A stretch of DNA of 64,000 nt from Methylotuvimicrobium alcaliphilum 20Z (GTDB lineage Bacteria; Pseudomonadota; Gammaproteobacteria; Methylococcales; Methylomonadaceae). The notes beneath the pieces were generated by a model. The model made no database searches and was not told the DNA's origin. It saw only the letters and a program-made list of their open reading frames with translations. Positions 8,616 to 18,151 of the stretch are shown here, one piece after another. The DNA lies in NCBI RefSeq assembly GCF_000968535.2, contig NC_016112.1:3100001-3164000 (forward strand), written 5' to 3'. A program made the translations under genes and the position numbers. The first letter of the stretch is position 1. Each line of letters begins with the position of its first letter.

Positions 8616-9383
8616 ATGCGTAATCAAAACCTTTCGCAACCCACTAAATTTTTGTACGAACAAGGGCAATTTCGTGCCAGTCGAAACCCTAACGAAGTTT
8701 CAGTATCGTCACGTTTAGTCACCGACGCGGTTGCAGATTGCTTTGCACGCTATATCCCACAATATAGCGCAGGCACACTATTGGATCTTGGCTGTGGCAA
8801 GGCACCTTTATATGGGCTCTATAAAAATTATACAACCGATGTGATTTGTGTAGACTGGATAAATAGCCCACATGAATTATCATTTATCGATATTGCCTGT
8901 GATTTATCAGAACCACTGCCTCTTGCAGACCAGCAATTTGATACGTTCATTCTATCGGACGTCCTAGAACATATACCGGAACCCAAAATACTTTGGCAGG
9001 AAATGGCTCGTATCATCAAACCCAATGGAAAGTTATTCATAAGCGTTCCATTTTATTATTGGCTACACGAACGACCTCATGACTATTATCGTTACACACA
9101 ATATGCTTTAGAACGTTTTGCTGAACCATCAGGTTTCGAAATTTTGGTATTCGAGCAATACGGCAGCGCATTAGCCATAATAACGGATATCACCGCTAAA
9201 AATATTATTAATTTGCACTGGAGATTAGGGCCATTATGTGCGGATTACCTTCAAAAAATAGCAGCATGGTATCTATCAAAACGCAAAAAATCACCAAAAG
9301 AATTAACTGCTTTCCCATTAGGATATTTTTTAGTATTATCAAAAAATACCCGTAATAATTTAGGGTTTAGCACTTACCACTAA
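8616..9383 (+). CDS. SAM-dependent methyltransferase (type 11)
   Basis: 255 residues with the Rossmann-fold motif LLDLGCGKAPLYG (about residues 55-67), an acidic loop VICVDW, and the FDTFILSDVLEHIPEP and LFISVPFYYWLHE segments typical of Methyltransf_11 proteins in polysaccharide clusters. It follows the previous methyltransferase by nine bases and is probably co-transcribed. The acceptor is unknown. The IS3 element begins 32 bp after its stop. Confidence 0.82.
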   Translation: MRNQNLSQPTKFLYEQGQFRASRNPNEVSVSSRLVTDAVADCFARYIPQYSAGTLLDLGCGKAPLYGLYKNYTTDVICVDWINSPHELSFIDIACDLSEPLPLADQQFDTFILSDVLEHIPEPKILWQEMARIIKPNGKLFISVPFYYWLHERPHDYYRYTQYALERFAEPSGFEILVFEQYGSALAIITDITAKNIINLHWRLGPLCADYLQKIAAWYLSKRKKSPKELTAFPLGYFLVLSKNTRNNLGFSTYH

Positions 9384-9470
9384 AATAAAGCCTGCCAACC
9401 CAAAAACTGAACAACTAATTAAGGTGGTAAACTGCATGCATAAACCCGAGAAAGTGAATAAAACAAGATC

Positions 9471-9755
9471 ATGCAGAGAAAGAAACACAGTGCCGAATTT
9501 AAAGCCAAAGTGGCGCTAGAAGCCTTAAAAGGCGATAAGACCATCAATGAGATAGCCGGCGAGCACCAGGTCCACCCGAATCAGGTGTCGAACTGGAAAA
9601 AAGAAGCGCAAGCCGGGCTAATCGAGTGTTTTTCCGTAAAACGAGGGCGAAAGAACTTGCAACATGAAACCGACCAGGAAGCGCTGTATAGCCAAATCGG
9701 GCGGTTGAAAGTCGAGCTGGACTGGCTTAAAAAAAAGTCCGGACTGTCCCTGTAA
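9471..9755 (+). CDS. IS3 transposase OrfA
   Basis: 94 residues: an N-terminal helix-turn-helix (SAEFKAKVALEAL, then VHPNQVSNWKKEA) followed by a leucine-zipper-like helix (YSQIGRLKVELDWLKKK). This is the DNA-binding half of an IS3-family transposase. A run of eight A residues (about 9729-9736) near its end is the expected -1 slippage site that would fuse OrfA to OrfB; the -1 frame continues with KVRTVPVSERYQWLEP. Intact itself, but its partner is destroyed. Confidence 0.88.
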   Translation: MQRKKHSAEFKAKVALEALKGDKTINEIAGEHQVHPNQVSNWKKEAQAGLIECFSVKRGRKNLQHETDQEALYSQIGRLKVELDWLKKKSGLSL

Positions 9756-10874
9756 GCGAACGGTATCAGTGGCTGGAACCGGCCCCGGAACTCTCGTTGA
9801 TTCAGCAGTGCGCGTTAACCGGTGTGCCGCGTAGTCGCTATTACTACCGAAGCGCGCCGGAAGACGCGCTCACGATCGACAAGCGCGCCAAGATTTTTCG
9901 CGAAAGCTGAAATGGGGTCCGTCCGATTTCAGCAGCGAAAAATGACTTGGCGATTATTGCCTTCGGCGGCCCCGATTCGCCCTGCGTCCGTGCCACTACG
10001 CCACATCATCGTATACTCGATGCGGCTCCGTTGCACTCCCACAAATGGCTTTACGCCGTGTCGCGATGCCTTGTATTTTGCCTCCGCCTGCGCTATTCGC
10101 GCAGACTCCGGCAAAACACCCGGCGCTACGGCTATCGGGGACTAAAAATCTTCACTTCGCTAACGCTCCGTTTCCAAGATTTTCAGCGGCTGATGCATCG
10201 GATCGACGCGCTTTATACCGACTATCCTTTTTACGGCAGTCGGCGGATGACGGCAGCGCTGAGAAGGTTAGGCTATCGGGTCAATCGTAAGCGCATCCGG
10301 GGCCTGATGGCGAAGATGGGCCTGGAAGCCATTTATCCCAAGCCCAATACCAGCCAAAGTCACCCGGAACACCGGATCTATCCGTATTTGCTGAACGGCG
10401 TTAAAATCGATCGAATCAGGTGTGGAGTACCGATATTACTTATGTTCGGCTCGCACAAGGCTTTGCCTACCTGGTGGCCGTGATCGATTGGTATAGCCGC
10501 AAGGTCTTGGCTTGGCTTTTGTCCAATACGATGGACACCAGTTTTGCCTGGACTGCCTGGAGGCCGCGTTACGACACGGACAACCGGATATTTTCAATAC
10601 TGACCAAGGCAGCCAGTTTACCAGTCGGGAATTGAACGGGCGCTTGAAAGAGGCCGGGATACGGATCAGCATGGATGGGCGGGGACGGGCTTTAGACAGT
10701 GTCTTTGTGGAACGCTTATGGCGGAGTGTCAAGTATGAAAACATCTATGTCAGAGGTTATGATACCATGACTGAAGCCCAAACCGGACTGGCCGATTATT
10801 TTCAGTTTTACAACGAAACGAAGCCTCATCAAAGCCTAAATTACGCGACACCGCAAGAAGTGTATGGTGGCTAG
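9734..10874 (+). pseudogene. IS3 transposase OrfB (rve integrase), broken
   Basis: Pieces in several frames rebuild an IS3 OrfB. The N-terminal part is about 9734-9880 (LSLIQQCALTGVPRSRYYYR), then a foreign 309-bp insert. It resumes at 10189 (LMHRIDALYTDYPFYGSRRM), shifts frame near 10415 before VWSTDITYVRLAQGF (first catalytic Asp), and shifts again near 10543 before CLDCLEAALRHG, then NTDQGSQFTS (second Asp) and FVERLWRSVKYE (Glu). The DDE residues survive but the frame does not, so no active enzyme is expected. Confidence 0.88.
9880..10188. repeat. 309-bp dispersed repeat, copy 2, inside IS3 orfB
   Basis: Second copy of the 975-1283 unit with a single base difference. Without it, orfB would read TIDKRLMHRID across the junction, which is normal for IS3, so this is clearly an insertion. 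AGCG is present at both junctions, either a 3-4 bp target duplication or a preferred site. The internal sequence has no recognisable gene. Confidence 0.88.
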
Positions 10875-11039
10875 CAGCCATGAACCGAAAGAGGGTGATG
10901 AAAACGCCTGAGGCGCAATAATAGCAAATGGCATTTTTTTAAAGAGCAGGTTCCACCTTAAATTAGAACATTTTCTGTATTGACCTTGGGGGCCACTTTA
11001 ATCAGAATGACTGTTCAGATTGAATCAGAATCGGTGCTC

Positions 11040-11494
11040 AGGTTGGGGCAGAATATGCATTATTGAAGCTGGTGCGTTGGTTTTGGTAGCGCTGATGTCG
11101 GCGCAGATTGTACAAGTGGCCGTTGGAAATGCTGGCCAATCGCTCGAAACGCGGAACACCAAAGACCGAGTACATCCGTTCGCAAAGTTTGCGGGTGGCT
11201 GGGCCAGACAGCGTATTGTGGAGGGTGTCGGTTTCGGCCAACAGACGGATGTCCGCGTCGGTGTAAAACTTCCCGAACGGCTTGGTCGGTCCGCTGCGGC
11301 GATCTTCGATGCGGCCTGTCTCGGACTATTACCGTAGCAGCCGGGTGATTTGGGCGCGCGACAAGCATGTTACTTAGCCAGTGATAAGTCGAGTCGCGTT
11401 CGGTAAGTTGGTAATCGACCGATTCGTTACCTGCGAGAAAGGTTTCGACATCAGCCAGGGTTTTGATTTTGGTAGTTTGTAGGATCACGATCAT
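11040..11494 (-). pseudogene. Transposase (integrase-core type) N-terminal remnant
   Basis: Reading the minus strand from 11494 gives TLADVETFLAGNESVDYQLT, then in other frames SGPTKPFGKFYTDADIRLL-like sequence and AETDTLHNTLSGPATRKLCE, FGVPRFERLASISNGHLYNLR. This is the N-terminal half of a large class of integrase-core transposases whose catalytic domain would follow, but reading is lost at about 11040. Several frameshifts are present. Beside it (10970-11035) lies a short IS-end-like sequence (GGGGCCACTTTAATCAGAAT). It is a relic of a second insertion near the IS3 element. Confidence 0.7.
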
Positions 11495-11715
11495 CTATCC
11501 TTGATCCCAACATTCGCACTTTTAGGCTCAACTCAGTTTGGAAATACGTTTCCTCGTTCAGGCACATGTGTCATTGTACAAAGCTTTGGATTGCTGGATC
11601 TAGGTATAATTCGAAAAGATCAAATGCTCTCACCTTGGAGATTCACTATTTGCTTAGCAAAAATGCAGATCACATCTAAAATGAAACCATTGTCCCAGCT
11701 GTTTTAATACAAACC

Positions 11716-12957
11716 ATGAATAATTCCCAACCTGTTCGCTGTCTTTTCGTTACCAGCATTTTTCCACCAATCAATGGCGGCTCTGCCGTAGTATATGAAA
11801 ATCTATGCCGTTATGCACCAAACGGAACAATGATGGTATTGGCTTCGTGGAGGGATTACGCCACTGGCAAGCCTATCGAAAATTGGAAAGAGCTTGATAA
11901 TGCCGCCCCTTATTCTGTGGAACGAATCGAATTACTCCGCCCTATTTCAATACAATCAAAATCGAAGTTGCATTCGTTATGGCTATTAGTGACCCAAGAT
12001 TTACCTTTAAAAGCCAAGGTACTTTATAAAGCAGTAGAAATTATTAAGGCTCGAAATGTCAATGTTATTTGTATAGGCGAACTAACTGCAGGTAGTTGGC
12101 TGGGGCTATTGTGCCGCTGGCTATTCGGATGCAAAATCATCAACTACATTCATGGAGAAGAAATCACTACTCGCATGAATTATTTATTTTATGGAAAAAA
12201 TCGAAAATTTTATCTTCGAAAAGCCGATGCCATCGTTGCTGTCAGTCAATTCACTCGAAACGCTTTGATCGATATCATGGAGGTCAACCCCATAAAAATA
12301 CACGTCAACGAAAACGGCGTTGATACTAAAAGATTTTTTCCGGGCGTCAAAAAAGATGCCATTCTCAAAAGACATAAAATCGAAGGAAAAAGAATACTTT
12401 TAACAGTAGGGCGCTTAGTGCAACGTAAAGGGATAGATAAAACATTGCAAGCTTTACCCGAAATTATCAAAAAAATCCCCAATATTCATTATCTCATTGT
12501 AGGCTCTGGTGAATTTCAACCCAATTTAGAGACAATCGTCAAAGAACTCGCATTGGAAAATTTTGTAACCTTCGCAGGAAGGATCGCCGAAGAAGATCTC
12601 GTAAAGTATTATCAGAGCTGCGATCTTTTCGTGATGCCCAATCGTGAACTGGCTGATCATGACACCGAAGGTTTTGGTCTGGTCTTTCTGGAAGCCAATG
12701 CCTGTAAAAAAGCCGTCATTGGCGGACGAGCCGGGGGCGCAGTTGAAGCAATCAGTCATGGCAAAACCGGATTACTTGTTGACGGTAACAACCCTGAAGA
12801 AATCGCTTCTGCAATCATTGAGTTGCTAACCGATGAAACTAAGCGAAAAGAAATTGAGGAAACGGGGTATCAATACGCATTAAACGCAAATTGGGAAAGC
12901 AAGGCGCATCGTTTTTACGAGCTTTGCAATAATTTATTAAAGGAAACCGCTCAATGA
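11716..12957 (+). CDS. Glycosyltransferase family 4
   Basis: 413 residues, GT-B fold. The N-terminal motif FPPINGGSAVVYENL is the acceptor-domain glycine loop; the C-terminal domain has LLTVGRLVQRKGIDK and an EX7E motif in TEGFGLVFLEANA (near residue 317). It probably adds a sugar from a nucleotide donor to the lipid-linked glycan on the cytoplasmic face of the membrane. Its stop overlaps the next start (ATGA), showing translational coupling with 12954. Upstream from 11500 is transposase debris, so the promoter is new or distant. Confidence 0.88.
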   Translation: MNNSQPVRCLFVTSIFPPINGGSAVVYENLCRYAPNGTMMVLASWRDYATGKPIENWKELDNAAPYSVERIELLRPISIQSKSKLHSLWLLVTQDLPLKAKVLYKAVEIIKARNVNVICIGELTAGSWLGLLCRWLFGCKIINYIHGEEITTRMNYLFYGKNRKFYLRKADAIVAVSQFTRNALIDIMEVNPIKIHVNENGVDTKRFFPGVKKDAILKRHKIEGKRILLTVGRLVQRKGIDKTLQALPEIIKKIPNIHYLIVGSGEFQPNLETIVKELALENFVTFAGRIAEEDLVKYYQSCDLFVMPNRELADHDTEGFGLVFLEANACKKAVIGGRAGGAVEAISHGKTGLLVDGNNPEEIASAIIELLTDETKRKEIEETGYQYALNANWESKAHRFYELCNNLLKETAQ

Positions 12958-14354
12958 ACGAAATCACTGATAATAAAGTTTTAATCATAGCGGGCGAATT
13001 TCCGCCGATAAAGACAATAGGCCGTATCAGAACCGCAAAATTCGTTCAGCATATCAAAACACTTGGCTGGACACCTATCGTACTGACATTAGGTATCAAT
13101 AAGGAAAATCATGACACTTCATTAGATGGAGAAATACCTCCAGATGTGAAAATATATCGAGTTGATAAACCAGACCTCGAAAAGATTTTAGTTAAAAAAA
13201 TCAAAAAGCTTTTAAAAAAAGAAACAACTAACGATTTAGCCGGAAAAAAAACAATATCACAAAACTCAATCACTCTCGCAAATTCTGCCCCCACCAAATC
13301 GAAAAAACTCCTAGACTGGCCGATACAATTATTTAAAAACACGCTGAAATACCTTGTTTATATACCGGACGACTTCAACCTTTGGGCCATGAAAGCCGAA
13401 CAAACTGCAGAGCAAATATTAAAAGAGCACAAAATTGACCTTATCTATACCAGCCTGCCTCCTTTCAGTGCTTGTCACATCGGTTACAAAATCAAAAAAA
13501 AATATCACATACCCTGGGTAGTTGATTATCGAGACTTGTGGCATGGTGATGTACTCCGCGAATGGGTTCCTATTATCAGGCAAAAGTTGGAACTTCAACT
13601 CGAAAAATTCTACATGCGCCAAGCCGATGTAATCATTTCGGTGTCAAAACAAAAAACTGAATTTTTGAAAAAGCTCCACCCGAAGAGTAAAGCAAAATGG
13701 GAGACGATTACGAACGGTTACGATACGGAGATATTCGAACCATTGCTCTCAAAATCAAGACAGACAGACAAATATATAAATTTTGTCTATACCGGACGGC
13801 TCTTCAAAAATCGTAGAGGCTATGCGTTTGCAGAAGCCTTAGGACAATTATGCAAGGAAAATCCTAATTTAAAAGATGAAGTTAAAGTTCATATACTCGG
13901 CGGAGTTTCACCAGAAATACAAAATAGATACAACGAACTGCTGAATGAATACGATATAGTGGATATGTATAACTTCACTGGCGACATTAGTTATCAAAAA
14001 GCTATGGAAGCACAAGTCAATGCCGATTATCTATTACTAATCGTCGATACTGGAACCACCTCTGATGGTGTAATACCAGGCAAGCTTTTCGAATATATCG
14101 CGTCAAGACGCCCAATATTTGCCCTCACAGACCCAGGTGCGACGCAAGAAATCATTGAAAATGCGCATGTAGGCGTAGTCGTACCTGCCGAGTCTGTCGA
14201 AGAATGCAAATTAAAACTAAATGAGCTACTGAAAACAAGCCCCCCTGAAAAATTAGAAGCCAATGAGACGTATCTAATGCAGTTCGATAGAAAAAAACTA
14301 AGTGAAAAATTAGTCTTAATATTTAATAACATATATAAATCTTATTTTGGATAA
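12954..14354 (+). CDS. Glycosyltransferase (GT4-like)
   Basis: 466 residues. Features are an N-terminal GEFPPIKTIGRIRTAKF segment, an internal lysine-rich linker (residues about 75-105), VDYRDLWHGD, VISVSKQKTEFL and FVYTGRLFKNRRG, and a C-terminal GKLFEYIASRRPIFALTD segment where classical enzymes have EX7E. This pattern fits glycosyltransferases of the GT4 superfamily seen in capsule and EPS clusters. Coupled to the preceding GT by a 4-bp overlap. Sugar specificity unknown. Confidence 0.82.
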   Translation: MNEITDNKVLIIAGEFPPIKTIGRIRTAKFVQHIKTLGWTPIVLTLGINKENHDTSLDGEIPPDVKIYRVDKPDLEKILVKKIKKLLKKETTNDLAGKKTISQNSITLANSAPTKSKKLLDWPIQLFKNTLKYLVYIPDDFNLWAMKAEQTAEQILKEHKIDLIYTSLPPFSACHIGYKIKKKYHIPWVVDYRDLWHGDVLREWVPIIRQKLELQLEKFYMRQADVIISVSKQKTEFLKKLHPKSKAKWETITNGYDTEIFEPLLSKSRQTDKYINFVYTGRLFKNRRGYAFAEALGQLCKENPNLKDEVKVHILGGVSPEIQNRYNELLNEYDIVDMYNFTGDISYQKAMEAQVNADYLLLIVDTGTTSDGVIPGKLFEYIASRRPIFALTDPGATQEIIENAHVGVVVPAESVEECKLKLNELLKTSPPEKLEANETYLMQFDRKKLSEKLVLIFNNIYKSYFG

Positions 14355-14593
14355 AAATATTTCCTACTATAAGGTTCATATATCGAAAAAAGGGTACTCT
14401 CCATGCGCGAGTCAAAAAACAAAAGGTACTTAACTTTAAAAATTTGAAATTATAATAAGACATCAAACCCCCCAATCAAAATATGGCTGGAAAAGTTTTA
14501 TTATATTTTAACCACATTTCCCAAAAAAATAATTCCTTATGTTTTTGACCAGCATATTGTATTTAATAAAATAATATTTTAAAAATTACTCAT

Positions 14594-15205
14594 ATGATTG
14601 CAAATAATAAATCAATCACTACATTTTTATTTTTTACTATTGCTTCATTGATAGGCTTGTTGAGTCCTATTGCATATGCAACCAAATATACAATTTATAA
14701 AATGAATGAGCTAGAAATATCCAGACTACCGCCATTCTGCCAGGTTTGGGCAAGAGGCGACACTGAACAAACTGATCAATGGGTCGCAAAATTAAAGATA
14801 TCAAATATTCATCATCTTTGTAAAGGATTAAACCATGTCAATCACGCCAATTTAAGAAGTTACAATAATAAAGATAATACCCTTGGCTATCATATAAAAT
14901 CAGGAATAGGTGAATTTTCTTATGTTTTAGCACATGCAAAAGGCCAACCATTTCCATTAAGATCGTTTGTTTATTTAAATCGAGCAAAATTACACGAGAT
15001 ATCAGGCGATATTATTAAGTCTATTGAGGACTATTCATTTTCAATTAAAAGCAATCCTAAATATGTAAAAGCATACGTCGGATTAATTGACTTATATATT
15101 AAAATAGGAGATAAGGAACAAGCAGCTATTACACTAAAAAAAGGATTACATAATGCTCCTAAATCCAATATACTATTAAAGAAGAAAAAAATGCTAAATA
15201 TGTAG
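14594..15205 (+). CDS. Secreted TPR-containing protein
   Basis: 203 residues with a Sec signal peptide (about residues 1-29, hydrophobic FLFFTIASLIGLLSP, cleavage likely after SPIAYA). The mature part has no recognised enzyme domain. The C-terminal 80 residues hold two tetratricopeptide-like helical pairs (YLNRAKLHEISGDIIKSIED; AYVGLIDLYIKIGDKEQAA). It may be a periplasmic adaptor for glycan assembly or export, an inference from location only. An AT-rich 239-bp gap precedes it, which could hold a promoter, but none is clear. Confidence 0.65.
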   Translation: MIANNKSITTFLFFTIASLIGLLSPIAYATKYTIYKMNELEISRLPPFCQVWARGDTEQTDQWVAKLKISNIHHLCKGLNHVNHANLRSYNNKDNTLGYHIKSGIGEFSYVLAHAKGQPFPLRSFVYLNRAKLHEISGDIIKSIEDYSFSIKSNPKYVKAYVGLIDLYIKIGDKEQAAITLKKGLHNAPKSNILLKKKKMLNM

Positions 15206-15619
15206 CCAAACATGCCTAGTAAAATAATTATTAAATACTTTTAAAATTACTTATCTAAGTATTTTATATTCTCGACAGTAACATTTAAAATACCAGGCCA
15301 ATAACAACGAAAACAGTACAATGGCAATTAATTAATTATTCCTATAATACTTATAATCCAATATATATTATAAGCGTATAACCAACGTGATTCTAAGTTA
15401 GACTTTATATGAAAAAGATATAGGCTATTATGCAATTAATTTTTTCAGAATAAAGAACAAATTTAATTAAATAAATATACGTTTTAATTATGATCTATCA
15501 TCACTGTCTCTGTCAGACTTGTCAAACGCTCATATGCACAGCAACACGCTACACTTATTACTTAAAGCTTGTTAGATTACCAACTTATCATAAACCATAA
15601 AGTTTTAAAATTAGAAAAT
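15206..15619. other. AT-rich intergenic gap
   Basis: No gene, tRNA or clear terminator is seen. The sequence is very AT-rich with no strong inverted repeat. It separates the TPR gene from the alpha/alpha-barrel gene and may contain the latter's promoter, but no convincing -35/-10 pair can be named. Confidence 0.5.
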
Positions 15620-16783
15620 ATGAACCTCAATCATAAAACACGTGTTTTAAAAGAGCTATTCAGACTTGGTAAAACACCCTTGCAAGATGCCTCTGTACAT
15701 TTGAATGCTACAATTGATTGGCTATGTTATGCTCAAGATTCAACACCAGACGCAGGAGTCTCGCAAACTTACTTGGTCAAAAACCAACATTGGGCTAACT
15801 CTTATCCTGAAACAACCGGGTATATTATTCCTACATTCTATAGCTATGCTGCCTTAACCGGCCGAGAAGATATTCGCGAACGTGCTCGACAAATGACTGA
15901 ATGGGAATGCGATATTCAAACAAAATCTGGCGGTGTACTGGCAGGCGCTTTAGGGGATTGCGACAAGCCGACTATTTTTAATACCGGACAAGTACTTTTT
16001 GGTTGGGCAAGGGCTTTTGAAGAAGAGAAAAATGAGCGATATAGAGAATCTGCAGTAAAAGCTGCTAACTGGTTATGTGATGCGCAAGATGATGATGGTT
16101 GTTGGCGTCGTTATGGTTCACCGATGACCAATAATACTGTCAATACCTATAATACCCGTTCAGCCTGGGGATTATTGCGCGTTTATCAAATCACACAAGA
16201 AAATAAATACCTAGAGGCCGCACTTAAAAACATTGACTGGTCACTAAAACAAAGCTTTGATAATGGCTGGCTGCCCAATAACTGTTTACAAGATGATAAA
16301 CAACCTTTTGTTCATACAATAGCTTACGCTATGCGAGGTTTTTTAGAAGTTGGAGACTATGCTAAGCGCGATGATTTTATCAAACAAGCAATTAAAATTG
16401 GAGATGCTCTACTAACCGCATTGCCAAGCAATGGAATGTTATCAGGACGATTCGACTGTAACTGGCACTCTACTGTCAAGTGGTCTTGTCTCACGGGGGA
16501 TGCTCAGATTGCAATAAATTGGGGACGTTTATACCAAATTACTGGCGATGAAAAATATAAAGAGGCCATGCAGAAAATTTTGAAATTTGTAAAATCAACG
16601 CAAAAACTTACTGGGGATATACGAGAGCAAGGTGGCATTAAAGGATCTCACCCGATTAATGGTGACTATCATCCTTGGCAATATCCTAACTGGGCCGCTA
16701 AATTTTACGCTGATGCATTAATGATAGAATGTACGATTTTCAATAAACTAAAAACTGGTCAGAGGTTTATTAATGATGGTTAA
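15620..16783 (+). CDS. Alpha/alpha-barrel protein of EPS locus, function unknown
   Basis: About 387 residues. The repeated helical units (WLCYAQDSTPDAGVSQ, WECDIQTKSGGVLAGAL, WLCDAQDDDGCWRR, WSLKQSFDNGWLPNN, GMLSGRFDCNWHS) with recurring aromatic and Asp-Gly loops indicate an (alpha/alpha)6 toroid such as those of glycoside hydrolases, polysaccharide lyases, C5-epimerases or terpenoid cyclases. No catalytic residues can be assigned. No signal peptide is seen, suggesting a cytoplasmic role. Start ATG 15620 (MNLNHKTR) is preferred over an upstream in-frame TTG at 15569; neither has a strong ribosome-binding site. Confidence 0.7.
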   Translation: MNLNHKTRVLKELFRLGKTPLQDASVHLNATIDWLCYAQDSTPDAGVSQTYLVKNQHWANSYPETTGYIIPTFYSYAALTGREDIRERARQMTEWECDIQTKSGGVLAGALGDCDKPTIFNTGQVLFGWARAFEEEKNERYRESAVKAANWLCDAQDDDGCWRRYGSPMTNNTVNTYNTRSAWGLLRVYQITQENKYLEAALKNIDWSLKQSFDNGWLPNNCLQDDKQPFVHTIAYAMRGFLEVGDYAKRDDFIKQAIKIGDALLTALPSNGMLSGRFDCNWHSTVKWSCLTGDAQIAINWGRLYQITGDEKYKEAMQKILKFVKSTQKLTGDIREQGGIKGSHPINGDYHPWQYPNWAAKFYADALMIECTIFNKLKTGQRFINDG

Positions 16784-17051
16784 AGAAATTCAAGAAAATT
16801 ACCGCGACTAACAGAGGCCTGGCCATTCTTGTACAAACCTCCGGAATCCAGATTATTAATATATAAAATCTATTGCTCATTACCCTATGCAATAAGCATT
16901 AAACCAAGAAGAAACATGAGTCGTTTATAATAAAAGAACAACTTTGTTTAACGACCTATTAACTTTTATTAATTTACTAATAATTAAAAAATATAAATCC
17001 AGAAATATTTAACTAATGAATTTATATTATGAAAAAAATCGATTAATATAT

Positions 17052-17309
17052 ATGAATATTCCAGATAAAGTTATTTCATCAATATACCAGGCATTGAATC
17101 TGAACAAGGAACAACGAAACCTAAATTCTGATTCTATATTGTTAGGCGCGATACCTGAAATGGATTCAATGGCTGTTGTTACTATTATTACAAGCTTAGA
17201 GCAAGAATTTGACTTTATTGCCGAAGATGATGAGCTAGATGCAGAGATGTTTGAAACAGTCGGCAGCGTTATTAATTATGTTCTAAGAAAAATCAGAGAG
17301 AAAGAATAA
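17052..17309 (+). CDS. Acyl carrier protein of exosortase A system
   Basis: 85 residues from ATG 17052. The segment GAIPEMDSMAVVTII contains the Asp-Ser dipeptide (Ser39) expected to carry 4'-phosphopantetheine, and the rest is the acidic four-helix carrier fold ending VGSVINYVLRK. The wording around the serine matches the carrier proteins in exosortase A loci. It is the probable partner of the ligase (1976) and decarboxylase (3716), though about 12 kb away here. An alternative in-frame ATG at 17016 would add 12 residues. The sulfotransferase follows closely. Confidence 0.85.
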   Translation: MNIPDKVISSIYQALNLNKEQRNLNSDSILLGAIPEMDSMAVVTIITSLEQEFDFIAEDDELDAEMFETVGSVINYVLRKIREKE

Positions 17310-17344
17310 CTCAATGACATCCAACTGTGGGAAGCAGGTATCAT

Positions 17345-18151
17345 ATGATTGAAAAAAAATTTAGAATTAACGATCCTATTCGCAACTTTAAGACTATACT
17401 CAGGCGGTTATACAAAAAAAAACCATACACAGGCGACAAAAAATTAATTATACATTGCGGTTATCACCGAGGCGGAACCACTTGGTTTAATAATGTTCTA
17501 AGCGCAGTAGCCGGAAACCTTGGGCTGCGATACCAACTCTGCGAACCTGAAAATATAGCCCCAAATACAGAGATATATCTTTGTAATGATAGTAAAATAA
17601 AGCTAACACATTTATCTAATTATGTCGGAACACACATGATTAGAGATCCCCGTGATTTAATTGTTTCAGGCTATAACTATCACAAACATACACATGAACC
17701 TTGGGCTCATATTCCTAGAAAGGAGTATGATGGCAAATCTTACCAAGAACAGTTGAATTCATTAAATCAATATAATGGACTAATGCTGGAGATTGAACGT
17801 ACCTCTCCATCTATTATTCGAATGGCCAAATGGGACTATTCTAATACAAAAATTTTAGAGCTGAAATATGAAGAAGTAATCCAGAATGAAAAAGAATGGT
17901 GGCGAAAAATTTTTACTCATTATGGTTTTTCCAATAAAGCCGTAGAAGATGCTATCTCAATCGCAATGCAATACCAAATTAATGCTGTAAAAGGCAAACA
18001 GGTTTCAAGGTTTATGACCGACAAGCATATTCGATCAGGCAAGGAGGGGCAATGGAAAAAGATGTTCCAACAGGAACATAAAGAATATTTTCATGAACTC
18101 TTCGGCGATATTCTTATAAAGCTTGAATATGAATCAGATTTCGATTGGTAA
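17345..18151 (+). CDS. Sulfotransferase
   Basis: About 268 residues from ATG 17345, which lies behind GGAAGCAGG. The PAPS 5'-phosphosulfate loop is GYHRGGTTWF (residues 39-48) and the 3'-phosphate-binding motif is IRDPRDLIVSGY (99-110), both typical of the Sulfotransfer family. It would move sulfate from PAPS to a sugar hydroxyl, or conceivably to a carrier-bound group given the adjacent ACP. cysC (59502) could provide PAPS. An upstream in-frame GTG at 17327 is less likely. Confidence 0.85.
   Translation: MIEKKFRINDPIRNFKTILRRLYKKKPYTGDKKLIIHCGYHRGGTTWFNNVLSAVAGNLGLRYQLCEPENIAPNTEIYLCNDSKIKLTHLSNYVGTHMIRDPRDLIVSGYNYHKHTHEPWAHIPRKEYDGKSYQEQLNSLNQYNGLMLEIERTSPSIIRMAKWDYSNTKILELKYEEVIQNEKEWWRKIFTHYGFSNKAVEDAISIAMQYQINAVKGKQVSRFMTDKHIRSGKEGQWKKMFQQEHKEYFHELFGDILIKLEYESDFDW

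Larger units (their letters stand above)
9415..10966 (+). mobile_element. IS3-family element, interrupted and frameshifted
   Basis: Inverted ends CTAATTAAGGTGGTAAACTG (9415-9434) and the reverse complement CTAATTTAAGGTGGAACCTG (10947-10966) bracket IS3-type orfA and orfB. The total is about 1.55 kb, or about 1.24 kb without the 309-bp insertion at 9880-10188, a normal IS3 size. No clear target duplication is visible. orfB has at least two further frameshifts, so the copy is inactive. Confidence 0.82.

Noticed and set aside
9415-10966. Clear target duplication for the IS3 element
   Set aside because: Flanks ACAA and AACA are not an exact match at any reasonable boundary, so no duplication is claimed.
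11501-11707. Small open frame before the GT4 gene at 11716
   Set aside because: No family resemblance, composition typical of intergenic sequence, no convincing ribosome-binding site; more likely upstream region of the glycosyltransferase.
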